From contig NW_027261182.1 of the NCBI RefSeq assembly GCF_043641665.1, positions 135,001-199,000 on the forward strand: a DNA stretch of 64,000 bases, given 5' to 3'. The notes below the pieces were generated by a model. That model saw only the letters and a list, made by a program, of their open reading frames with translations, did no database searches and had not been told where the DNA came from. Positions 1 to 10,860 of the stretch are shown in pieces. The position numbers and the translations under genes were made by a program. Position 1 is the first letter of the stretch, and each line of letters begins with the position of its first letter. The stretch is from Enoplosus armatus. Its lineage: Eukaryota; Chordata; Actinopteri; Centrarchiformes; Enoplosidae.

Positions 1-658
1 GCAACGGAACAAAGGGGGAATCACCACGACTACAGTGTTTGACTGGTAGAGCTCAGCTATTTAAAGCAGGACTGATGTAAGACACAGAGCATCAAGTACT
101 ACTAAGAGACCAAGAGCAACCAAGAATACTCCTCACATTGCAGCTACTCACACCGACATTAAGTAGCTCCAGTTTTTTTCCATCACTGACTCACAGATCA
201 GACATCCATACTATGGGCATATGTAGAATTAAATATATACCATATATGTTCTATGTGAAAGTACTTTCATCATTAGCTCCAGACATCAGCGTGTAGACAC
301 ATCAGTGATTTAGAGATGAAAGAAATGATTTCTCTACTTGTATTTCTGACATTTCAAATGCAGCATAATAGGCACAATCATTAATAACACTATGTTGTTG
401 TGAGAAGAACACATTAAGGGGTCATGACTGATTACAAATCTTACAAAAGGAGGACTGTAATTTGACAGTCATTGGTGGTGATCCTGAGATCAGCTGATAT
501 GTATGAGTGGACCCTGATGAAGCCACCAGGAGAGGACTGATTGTACTGGGGGGAACCTCCCGGCTGAGACATGAATGTGAGGGGGGCGACATACAGCAAA
601 CTATAAAGTGGTACTGTTCTTATAAAGAGAGTTCTGAGGGGGACGAGGGGACGAGGGG

Positions 659-688
659 TCCTCCCCTCATGAAGACATGAGGGGAGGA
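659..688. repeat. 12-bp inverted repeat at minisatellite edge
   Basis: The arms tcctcccctcat (659-670) and atgaggggagga (677-688) are exact reverse complements around a 6-nt loop. The arm sequence resembles the minisatellite unit, so the left edge carries an inverted partial unit. Confidence 0.85.
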
Positions 689-1437
689 GAGGGATAGAGG
701 GTGAGGAGGATGAGGGTGTGAGGGATGAAGGGGAAGAGGACATGAGGGGGTGAGGGGGTGAGGGATGAAGGGGAAGAGGACATGAGCGGGTGAGGGGGAA
801 GAGGGATGAAGGGGAAGAGGACATGAGGGGGTGAGGGGGATGAGGGAATGAGGGGAAGAGGACATGAGGGGGTGAGGGGGATGAGGACATGAGGGGGTGA
901 GGGATGAAGGGGAAGAGGACATGAGTGGGTGAGGGGGTGAGGGATGAAGGGGAAGAGGACATGAGGGGGCGAGGGGGAGAGGGATGAAGGGGAAGAGGAC
1001 ATGAGGGGGTGAGGGGGATGAGGGAATGAGGGGAAGAGGACATGAGGGGGTGAGGGATGAAGGGGAAGAGGACATGAGTGGGTGAGGGGGTGAGGGATGA
1101 AGGGGAAGAGGACATGAGTGGGTGAGGGGGTGAGGGATGAAGGGGAAGAGGACATGAGCGGGTGAGGGGGAGAGGGATGAAGGGGAAGAGGACATGAGGG
1201 GGTGAGGGGGATGAGGGAATGAGGGGAAGAGGACATGAGGGGGTGAGGGATGAAGGGGAAGAGGACATGAGGGGGTGAGGGATGAAGGGGAAGAGGACAT
1301 GAGCGGGTGAGGGGGATGAGGGAATGAGGGGAAGAGGACATGAGGGGGTGAAGGGGTGAGGGATGAAGGGGAAGAGGACATGAGCGGGTGAGGGGGAAGA
1401 GGGATGAAGGGGAAGAGGACATGAGGGGGTGAGGGAT
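675..1437 (+). repeat. G-rich minisatellite, about 19 units
   Basis: About 19 copies of a unit containing gaggacatgag, with connecting blocks such as gagggatgaaggggaag. Spacing is mostly about 32-50 bp because the ggggtga block varies in number. The G-rich strand is the plus strand, which is the dock3 template strand. The repeat has no stop codon in any minus-strand frame, so it yields three overlapping Pro/Ser/His/Leu-rich open frames of 262-347 codons, which are not genes. Confidence 0.95.
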
Positions 1438-2152
1438 GGCCAGCAGGAGAGACAATCAGAACACCAACAGGTGACAACATTCATCCCTTTGGACTCTTTG
1501 TATTTATTTACATTAACAGAAACAACATTGTATGTTGTTGGTCAGTGTTGCTTTTTAAACATATTCTTTCTCCTACTTGTCTGTCCATAATAAACACGTT
1601 GTGTTTGTGTTTGATATGTGAAGAAAAGCGATGAGGCTGTTGATCTGTACCAATCACTCCATGATTACATGATCACAGCAGCAGCAGCAGAACCTCTCTG
1701 TTCAGCCTGCTCTCTGATATGAAACCAAAGCTCCCCACCAACTATTGTCTGAAGACATTCCCAAATCCAACCTGCAATCACGATGGTGAAACACTGATAG
1801 ACTGATGACATGCATCACATACTTACAGTCATCAATCAACAATCAATCACTTAATGTTGCGTTTATGTCCTGATATTTTATAGTGAAAAACAGCTTCAGT
1901 TCGCTGTAACATGTTAAACCAGAACTAGGGATGGGGTTAGATAGCGTTCAATTAAAAAATCCAAATGCAACATCGAATACATATACAAATACGACAGCAT
2001 ATATTTTCCAATGATCTTAGTAAGTAAGGAGAGATAAAAGATCTGTTAGCTTCTGCCTCTTTTTAATGCTCTCTTTCTGAATGGACTCTAAAGTCACTGG
2101 TAAAGATGTTTGCAAAGACCCTATTCATCAGACAGCACTGGGTGTTTCACCT

Positions 2153-2222
2153 TTACTCAGCCCCCCCAGGTCATGTACCTGGGGGGGGCTGAGTAAGACC
2201 TGTACCAACAAACAGGTCTTAC
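2153..2222 (-). promoter_or_regulatory. two overlapping inverted repeats at exon 7 donor
   Basis: Stem A pairs 2193-2203 with 2212-2222 (11 perfect bp, 8-nt loop); its 2212-2222 arm is GTAAGACCTGT on the RNA strand, the donor and next nine bases. Stem B pairs 2153-2171 with 2177-2196 (19 bp with one bulged G, 5-nt loop, GC-rich). They share 2193-2196, so they cannot both form fully. A splicing role is inference; the pairing is plain in the sequence. Confidence 0.75.
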
Positions 2223-2307
2223 CATCTTATAGAGATCTGACACGCTTATCTGGTCTTCATCCACCATCTCAAACTCCTTTCTTGGCACCAGGTCCAGACC
2301 CAGGTGT
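2223..2307 (-). CDS. dock3: dock3 coding exon 7
   Basis: This 85-nt exon is bounded by acceptor ctccctcag|ACACC and donor AAGATG|GTAAGA. One base completes Glu, then 28 codons include HLGLDLVPRKEFEMVDEDQ and ISVSDLYKM, about residues 156-183. Human DOCK3 reads HLGLDLVPRKDFEVVDSDQISVSDLYKM. The exon ends in phase 0. The next exon, which should begin HLSSRQS-like, is not found between here and position 1. The first eleven intron bases at the donor form one arm of a perfect inverted repeat (see findings). On the plus strand the exon is overlapped by an open frame that is only its antisense shadow. Confidence 0.96.
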
Positions 2308-2340
2308 CTGAGGGAGAGACAGACAAAGAGGGTCAGGTTC

Positions 2341-2368
2341 AGAGAGAGAGACAGACAGAGAGAGAGAC

Positions 2369-2409
<41 letters not shown>

Positions 2410-2443
2410 GAGAGAGACAGACAGAGAGACAGACAGAGAGAGA
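2341..2443 (+). repeat. (GA)n/(GACA)n purine-rich tract
   Basis: Irregular gagaga and gacaga repeats. On the dock3 RNA strand this is CU-rich and lies 34-136 nt upstream of the exon 7 acceptor at 2307. Confidence 0.92.
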
Positions 2444-2531
2444 CATAATGAAGGAGAGAGAATGTCAGTGTCTTTTATGTGACCTTCACACAAACCTGTA
2501 CACTATTTCAGATATGGAAACAGGTACAGAA

Positions 2532-2535
<4 letters not shown>

Positions 2536-2593
<58 letters not shown>
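2536..2593 (+). repeat. (CA)n microsatellite, 58 bp
   Basis: Uninterrupted CA dinucleotides in intron 6, which read as (UG)n in the dock3 transcript. Confidence 0.97.
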
Positions 2594-2597
<4 letters not shown>

Positions 2598-3923
2598 ATT
2601 GAAGTCATTTTAGACGGGGCCTCCAGACGTTGTTCCTCAGGATTACTTCGTGTTCAGTCTCTACAACCACAGACCAGCGACCTCGGTCTTGTCTTAAAGA
2701 CACGGTGCAGAATATTCTCGGTTAAACGGTTTCTTTAACTGTGAATGAGAAACTAAATGTCTATTTCTGCATCACCGGTTGTAGAAGAAGGCCAGTAAAT
2801 TGTGTTTAAGCAAGAACTCCAGAGGCGGAGGAAGCACATCATTCACCGGCTGGTAAAGTTTAAGGGACGGCTGAGGGACATTTACCTTGGCTTTTCACAC
2901 AATGCCAAGAATACGTTTGAGGTTGTAACTCTGAATTACTTTCTATAAAATGGGGTTACAGTGAGCTCATTTCATGTAAAATACAATAATGAACCATCTA
3001 CGACAGAAGAAGATGCAGTGGAGCTGCCTTTCAGCGTGAATTAGTTTTCAGGCTACAAACGAAAGCTGCTGCTCGGGTTTGTCTTGACTTCTTCACTTCT
3101 CTCGCCAGCTGGAGCCTGAATCAGAAGTTATCTGCTAGATGAGACAAGCAGCTTGTTTTTGAGAGACGCTGATCGTTAGCTCAGTTAGTTCTCACTCAGT
3201 GTTCGTCCAGTTTGGTCTGGCGAGTCTCTGCCCGGCTCGATTACCTCTGTTTCACAGCACCGCTCGCCTCAGCTTGTGTCAAAAAATCTGAACTATCCCT
3301 TTAAAAATTACAGCAGCAACAGTGATACCTTGGACCTAGGTCCTACTAAACACTGACCCCCCCAAAATACTACTGTAAGTACTGCTATTATTACTATAAT
3401 AATAATAATACTACTAATGATTATCATCATCCTCATCTTCCTTGTGAGCACACCCCCCCCCCCCTCACAGTCAGTGTATTGGAGCTTTAAATAGGCTGCG
3501 TTACAGTCCCGGGCCGCCCACCTTTCATTCCTCCAGTATTAATAACTCAATCCCAAGTCAACGGGCAATTTCTCTCCATTTCATTTGTTTTCCATCAGCC
3601 TTTTGACAAGCTCCTGTGAGTCTTTTCAAAACCGCTGGTGTGCGCCTTCATCCACCTGCTTCCAGCCATACTTTTATTTGCCCTGCGTGGGTGTCAGGGG
3701 GGCACGCTGATCTGCTGCCTGCAGCACTGATTTAGAGGGCAGAGCTTCTTCAAACATCAACACATCCATGTGCAGGATATTTCTGTTGTTTTTCAGCAGA
3801 AGATACTTCAACTCAATGAGAGTATTAACATGTACCCACATATACAAACACAAACACACAGACTATACTGATAAAAGTGTATAAATACTGTGTGTGTGTG
3901 TGTGTGTGTGCTGGTGGTCTCAC

Positions 3924-4072
3924 TCGTTGCCCCAGTCCAGCCTGACGGTGATGTGTCTCTTGACGTCTCGGCTCTGGTCCTGCGTCAGGTGACCAGACAA
4001 GAGCTGCCTTCTCAGGTCGATCAGCTCCATCATCACGTGGCGAACCTTGTAGAACAGATCCACTTTGTGTTT
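3924..4072 (-). CDS. dock3: dock3 coding exon 6 (helical region)
   Basis: This 149-nt exon is bounded by acceptor tctccatcag|AAACAC, preceded by a clear pyrimidine tract, and donor AACGA|GTGAGA. It encodes 49 codons, about residues 106-154, including KHKVDLFYKVRHVMMEL, IDLRRQLLSGHLTQDQ and KRHITVRLDWGN. This is nearly identical to mammalian DOCK3 (KHKVDLFYKLRHVMNEL, LLSGHLTQDQ). DOCK4 differs clearly, with LVGHLTHDR at the equivalent place, so this exon gives the best evidence for dock3 over dock4. The exon ends two bases into a Glu codon that exon 7 completes. A short (TG)n run lies just past the donor. Confidence 0.97.
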
Positions 4073-5204
4073 CTGATGGAGAGAGAGAAGGGGCGGGGGG
4101 GTTACATTCATCTGTTATTGTCCAACTCGTGAAGAAGCGGAAGTAATCTGTCATTCTTTGGCAGCCACGAGGCGACCACAAGGCTTTTTCTGTGGTGGCA
4201 CTGGCACTCAAACAATAACAACTCACACTGTAACACAGTTAAGGTGAATGCGTTCAGTGTCTTCGCAGCTTATTCCTGTTTAGCCTCACAGAGAGAGCTG
4301 GAGCCGGTGCCAGCGTGTGTTGGCCAGGAGGCAGAAAAGCACTGTGAACAGATCACAGTCTATCACAGAGCTTACATCAACAAACACATTCACAGTGCCC
4401 AAGAACACACGAAGAAGAACCAAACCGTGACCTTCTTGCTTTGAGCTGCATCCATCTATAATCATCTATAACCTATAATCAGCTTTGCTATGTGCCTGGC
4501 TTTACTAATACAAACATCTAGAGCTGAAACAATTCATTGATTAATCGATTATGCGATAGACAGTGTGTAATTGGTAACACACACACACACACACACACAA
4601 GACCCGCAGCACACTTCCTCCTATAGCTTGTTCTATTATTAGCGCTCTAATTTCCCCTGCAGACCTTCAGCAGGAGGCGGTGGGGTAAAGTGTCCATTCA
4701 GTTCTTGGCAGGACAGCTTGATAAGCAGAAATTCCTCTGCACAGAGGGGCAGGTACTATGAATACACACACACACACGCACGCGCACACTTGCAGCCATG
4801 CATACATATTTGCAAACACACCCACATGCATACGTTTGGACGCCTGTAAACCTGGTGAAGAAGAGCAAAGAGCAGTGAACCACCTGGTGACACACTGACG
4901 GGCTCATTCTGTGTCAGTGTGTCTGTCTCCATGTTGGGTATCTCCGATGAGCAGGAGGCCTCGGTGCCCCACAACCATTATATAACCATTATATAAGAAA
5001 AGACCTGCGCTCGTACAGAGCTGTGGATAACGGTGGGTTTCACCGGACTCACACACTTTTCTCTGCTTTTTTCTGTTCGATAGCGACCTCCATCTGGACC
5101 ATTTACTGTAACTGAAACTGTTAAGTTTCATATTGCAATTTGGCACACAGTGCACCGAAGCAGGAGCCTGAAAACAACGCCCCCTTTTCTTTTTACTGAA
5201 TAAA

Positions 5205-5288
5205 GATTCGGTTTTGAATCGAGAATCGATTCTGACTTGAATCTTGACACAAAGAATCTGAATCGAATCGTGAGATTCCAAAAGATTC
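5205..5288. repeat. GAATC/GATTC-rich repeat remnant
   Basis: About ten GAATC or GATTC pentamers occur in 84 bp, including gaatcgattc. Similar sequence is common as dispersed repeat fragments in fish genomes; the family is not identified. Confidence 0.5.
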
Positions 5289-6045
5289 TCACACCTTTAG
5301 TTCACCTTCAGTTTACTTTATAAAGTTTTCCAGGATGAGTTACTGGCTGTCAGAGGCAGATTAAAACCTTGCATTTTGAAACAGCTCACCCTAAATCACA
5401 CCGACATGACAGAATAGGACAGAAAACACCCCAGTGGTAAAAATAATGGGTACATCTGTATGTCTACTTGTGTCCGAGGGTATAAGAGGATATTTAAAAC
5501 ACGGTATCATTCTAAAAGGCTGGTTTCCTGTTGCAACAGTCGTTTATAAATTATAATACAACTCTGAGGCGACGTGTCCACAGGGAAGCCCCCCCTTCAC
5601 AGCACTGGCTGCTGTGAACCCTGTTGCACCATCGCGGCAGTGCTAAGTGATTAGCGTGTTTGCAGCACTCCGGGTTAAAAATACTACAACTTTTAGCCAA
5701 AGAGTGCCATATTTCAAATGGATTTTCGGTAGTTGCTTAGCAACCAGTGAGAGTCCCGCACAGCAGTTCCCCTCAGCATCTGTTTAGCATTTGTTTTTAA
5801 GGAGATGCCCAGTGGACACAGAAGCTAATGCTCTTTGAAACACACTCTGTGAGAGTCCATATTAAAATTCTGCTGGAGCATGTGATCATTAATGATGCAG
5901 GAACATCTTTCAGAGTGCAAGCTTTTACACATCGTCCTAAAGTGCACTTTCATTATTTTCATAAATAATACATGTCTTGGATCTTTTTTTCTTACTAATC
6001 AATTAATTCTTTCGATTTAATAAAAGTGAAAAAAGAGACCAGAGT

Positions 6046-6232
6046 GATAACTGCACTGTTTGTTATCTGCACTGTTTGTTATTTATCTTGTTTTTATTTT
6101 TAATTTTTATTCTATTTTACTTTTTATATTCTACTTATTTGTTATCAAATCAATAGCACCTTCAGACCACAGCAAATTCCTTGTAATGTATGTTACTTGG
6201 CAATAAACTGATTGTGATTCTGATTCTAACAA
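6046..6232 (+). mobile_element. retroposon 3' tail (fish LINE/SINE type)
   Basis: The segment has two copies of ctgcactgtttgttat, then a T-rich stretch, then attccttgtaatgtatg, acttggcaataaactgatt and a short tgattct repeat. This ending is typical of a widespread fish non-LTR retroposon 3' end. No coding part is attached, so it is a 5'-truncated or SINE-like copy in plus orientation, antisense to dock3. The family name cannot be fixed without a repeat database. Confidence 0.55.
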
Positions 6233-9200
6233 AGACACAGAGAAACTAAGAACAATATTGTAAAACTGTATTGATGATTTAAATGATTAAATGAACATCT
6301 GCTACAACTCCTAATCAAAACTATAATTAATGAATTAGTGGAGACGCCAGGTTTAGATTGAATAAATCACACCATGCTGACCCGAAATAATCAAGCAGTC
6401 AGTCGTCACATGCAAAGTTTGGCAACAGCATGACATGATGTTTACACGCTGAAGAAACAGGAAATCTCTACGCAGCTAACTTCCACAATACAGGATCCTT
6501 TATCAATAATAAAGACATGACGCTGGCAGCCTGCATCAACCTGTGCACTTACTCTAATTCACTGTGTGCTACAGCAGGTCGTATCCCAAAGCCAAAGCCA
6601 TCATGTTTGTTTCATTCACTGGGCTCCGGGAAAACTCATATAGGTCCATTTATAGCATATATACTTCGGTTTGGCAGAATACGCTGCGTTCCTGAAGGTG
6701 CTCCTCAAACAGAGCAGCAGCACAGGAGTCAGCAGTAAAGTGCTATACAGACCAGAACCCTGCAGACTGAAATACAGGACACACAAAATGCACCTACTTC
6801 TTATTTACAGCAGCAGGCTGAGAGAGGAGCTGTGCCGGGAGCAAGGTTCACAAACACATTTACAGCAGAGAGCTGCCCGACGCCGGCTGCCGACTGTCAG
6901 CCACGGGAGCCGCTGGGGGAAACAGCAAAGTATGTGCTTGGCTCAAGTTCACCTCAACAGAAGAAGAGAGCTCGTGTGTCGCTCTCCTTTCCCGCTACAG
7001 AAACACAAAGTAAAGGCGTCCTGTCCCGGAGACATCGGGGTGATAAAAGCTGGATAGATGAAGGAGCAGCAAACAATATGAGATGCAGTCCACTAACTTG
7101 GAGGAACTGCTGACTCAGCCGATCCAGAGCGAAAGTCATTTTTCATTGAAGTAAGTGCAGAGACGCACGTTACCACAACAGGGTCTCGTATTCAGTTCAC
7201 AGACATTAACAGAATGCAGCCAATCAGGCGAAGAGGGGACGGGGCTAGAGATTTATTTGATTGGATATTGTTGTATCGTATCCACATGGTGCAGACGACC
7301 TGCTGCAGATAGTACTGCAGCATAGGCCGCCATGTGTAATCTGCTGTGTTCAGCGTACCTGATCATAACTTAAAGGTGACCAACTGAAATACAAATCCAC
7401 GGAGGGTGTGGACAACAGCCCCCCCCCGGGCCCCCTAGCCGGTTAATCTGGCCACGCTGCCACTGATGGCAATCAAGATTCTCCGGGAAATGGATGTGTT
7501 TCAGGACATTTATGAGTTTTAATAGCTGCCTCTCAAAGCATCTGACATCATGTCACATGGATCAGACTCTAGTGTCCCCCCACCCCCCCCCCCAATGTTG
7601 TGCAATCCAGCGTGAGTCGTGTGAGTCTCTGAGAAGAAGTTTTAAAATAGTTCTTCAGGACAAAATCACCATGAGAAAACTGACCGCAACAATCTATTTT
7701 TCGACATGTATGTTATAAAAGCATGATTTTGAGGAACCAGGGAGCAGAGCAGCCATGCACCATCTGTACTTGCTTTACTCTAACAGCCAGTCTGCCTGCA
7801 TTAAAACCAGGACTGTAGATTTATTCGGGACATCTGGCCATCCCAGTCAGTGGGTGGATGGGCTTTGACCTTTGACCCTCTTCTGAGTCAATCAACTGGA
7901 CTCGGAACAGGTGCACCAGCTGGCAGAGCAGGAGGGAACCGAGTCTCCTGTCCAGCTCTAGCTGGCACGCACACACTACGCCCATCCACCCACAGATGGA
8001 GATGTACGGTGCTTTGAAATGAACCCGACCAACTTGTCTATCTTTGGGAGAAAATATACAAAACTGAGCACTAAAGTTTATTTTTTCAGCTGAAGAGTGG
8101 AAATCTCTTTAGTGTCGACTATTTGTGGATTTAGCCTCCCTCCTACCTCTCTCCCTCTCTCCCTCTCTCCCTCTCGGACTGCCTCCTCTGCCTCTTTCCC
8201 CAGCTGGGGTGAGTAATCACACCTTCATATCCAGCGGGAACGAATACACAAACACACACACACACACCAACACCGTTTAACACATCTTTACCACCTCAGC
8301 ACTATAAAAACCAGCCGAGCAAATCCCAGATAATGATGCTGTTTATAGAAGCTGTTCTGTTCATTGGACCTCATATTCAGACCATCTTGATATTAGCTTG
8401 ATATAATGACACAAACATAAAAATTTCAGCATAGGTACCTCTTTGCCACAGCAAAGCAAAGTGTAACACCGAGCACCGAGAGAGAGAAAACAACTACTCA
8501 TGCGTCGCCTTACAGCGAAGCTTCCAGCAGCTGCAGCGCTTACCACAGTTGACTAAATCAAACATTTACTTTCCTCTTTATTGCTGCATTGGCCTTTTGC
8601 TTTTTCCGAGTTGGAGGGACGTAATATGAAGATCTTAATCACTCTGACAGCCCACCATAACGTCTCCCCTCCATTAACAAACAGCCCCGCATTTCCTACC
8701 AGAACATAAAACTACATCAGCGGTTTCTCAAGCTGCAGGTCAGAGACCAAAGGTGGGTCTCCAGCGGGTAAGAGACTGTCACAGCTTGGCATTATTATAT
8801 AATAGGATTTTATTCGGCCTGACGGCTCTAATATCTAACGGGACATTTGCGACACCTATTTTCCATTAGCGACATCCTGCTCCACTTTCACACCTGACAA
8901 ATGAGAAAAGCAAAAGGCTTGTTGAAGTTGAAGTTTCATTTGGTTTCACGGAGGATCTGAAGTGTCTGTGTAACTGTTGGATTAGCATATTAAACTCATC
9001 AAATATTTCAAAATGTTGCTGTTTCATTAAAAACATATGTAAACAAGAATATTGTTATGCCAACATGGAGGCAGAGCTGCTGTTGAATATCACTCACACA
9101 TTTGAGATATTTCTATTACATTACATTTATTACATTTTTTAAATTCTTTACCAACTCCTAAGAAACATAACTGTTCACTTATTAGATGCTCCACTATGTT

Positions 9201-10692
9201 CACCAGCTAGTTGCTAACTCTGAACTGAAAACAGAGCGGTGGGCCTGAACTAAACAGTAAAGTTGTGGGCTGCAAAAAACAAAAACAGTGAGCTGAAAGA
9301 TGCTGAATTTCTCCGCAGAGCTGCAGAGTTGGGTGATGATTCTCTGTGGATTTGTCTCTAGAGACCCCTTTCACATTAAAACTTGTTTGACTAATTGTTT
9401 GTACAAAAATATTGAATAGTGCAGCTTTAAGAAGTAATTTATTATTTGATCCAAAGAGTTTAAAAGTATATTTATTTAGTATCATTATATTTTAGTTCGT
9501 TGAGGTCGGTTTGGCCTTAAAGTGCCTTGTTTTGGTAATTCTTTGAAGACAAAGGTGAGCTACTCAAAACTCTGTGGAGCGGCAGTTGTTGAATGTTAAC
9601 AGAATAAAAACGACATGGTTTGTGAACTGCTGGTGGAACAGAAGCTGACCTGGAAGTGGGGCTGGATTGTGACTCTCTGTATGTTGGACTCAAATCATAC
9701 CACAAAGTGACAAGAAAGCACCAATTAATATCCTGTAAGCAGTTTCAAATATTCTTTAACCAAAAGTCTCTGAGTGGTAAATGAGTGCATGATTTCAGAT
9801 GCAGCCGTAGCATTTTGATCAGATGCTGCTAACACATCCACCCTGCTGCACCACAGTTCTTCGTGTTGCCGCCTCATAATACTGGATAGTAACTCACTCT
9901 GACAAGTTGGACTGCAAATTTAATCAGGTAATCTGTAATGTATAACTGATTACTTTCAGGAAGTTACCAGTCTGAGGCCTCCTAATAGGATGTGAGTCAG
10001 GCAGGAATCTCCCAAATCAGAAGGGACACTCTCAACACCTCTGAGCCATTAGCAAACGTCCTGCTTCATTTTCACACCTGTCAAACTGGCTGCTGCGTTA
10101 CTGAAAACAAAAGCGCTGAGGCAAATCACCAGGGGTTCCTTTTTGGTCTCCACTGCTCAACTGTTATTGTAACACGCTGCCGCAGCTTTCTTAGGATATA
10201 TCTGAACAAGGCAGGATTTTCATCTGAAATGTGTCTCCTGGACCTGCAGCAGATAGAAGACTTCCATCCGTACAGAATGAGACCACGTTTGTTTAATCAT
10301 GTGTTTCTGAGATGGGGCGAAACACGTGTTGCATCTCTCTTAATTTTAATACTTAATATACAATGTCGTTAAGAATAATTCAATAAATAAATAGTGCTAC
10401 GCGATAAATAGAAGGCTTTAAATAGGCCCTGTTATCGGCCCCACAAATCCCGACCGGAGCCCCCTTAGTTAATCCATTACCCTCACAGCTAAATGGTAGA
10501 AATAAATAATAATCTAATATAATAATCTAATATTTACTGAAGTACATCGCAGAGCGACGTCAACAAAATAAAATAAACGCCCTTCAGTGAAATTTAAACA
10601 CCACGGTGCTTCTGCATGAAGCCACCAGCTACTTCAAGCTGTCAAAGAGTTCAGCAAAAGCAACCTTTTCTAGCAGGAGTTTGGCACCATGC

Positions 10693-10695
<3 letters not shown>

Positions 10696-10763
<68 letters not shown>
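10696..10763 (+). repeat. (TG)n microsatellite, 68 bp
   Basis: Uninterrupted array, followed 77 bp later by (CA)n at 10841-10860 in the opposite orientation. Confidence 0.97.
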
Positions 10764-10764
<1 letters not shown>

Positions 10765-10840
10765 GTGTCCTGTGCTTGCTAGTCTGCTGCAAACTCCATC
10801 CTAAATCCTCCCCTGACCTTGTGTGAACCCTACCTGGTGA

Positions 10841-10860
10841 CACACACACACACACACACA
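10841..10860 (+). repeat. (CA)10 microsatellite
   Basis: Ten CA units, inverted relative to the (TG)n array just upstream. Confidence 0.95.

Larger units (their letters stand above)
1..2222 (-). other. dock3 intron 7 (5' part, at least 2.2 kb)
   Basis: Begins at the GTAAGA donor of exon 7 and runs off the window. It contains the donor-site hairpins (2153-2222) and a G-rich minisatellite (675-1437). The first 400 bases show no sign of the next dock3 exon or of any other gene. Confidence 0.85.
2308..3923 (-). other. dock3 intron 6 (1616 bp)
   Basis: GT-AG intron between exons 6 and 7. It contains a GA-rich purine tract (2341-2443) close to the exon 7 acceptor and a (CA)n array (2536-2593). 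On the dock3 RNA strand these become CU-rich and (UG)n sequence upstream of the acceptor, which are known contexts for splicing regulators such as PTB and CELF/TDP-43 family proteins. Regulation itself is inference. Confidence 0.88.

Noticed and set aside
441..1484. Three long overlapping minus-strand open frames rich in Pro, Ser, His and Leu
   Set aside because: They come from a minisatellite whose unit has no stop codon in any frame on that strand; all three frames give similar peptides, and the region is intron 7 of dock3.
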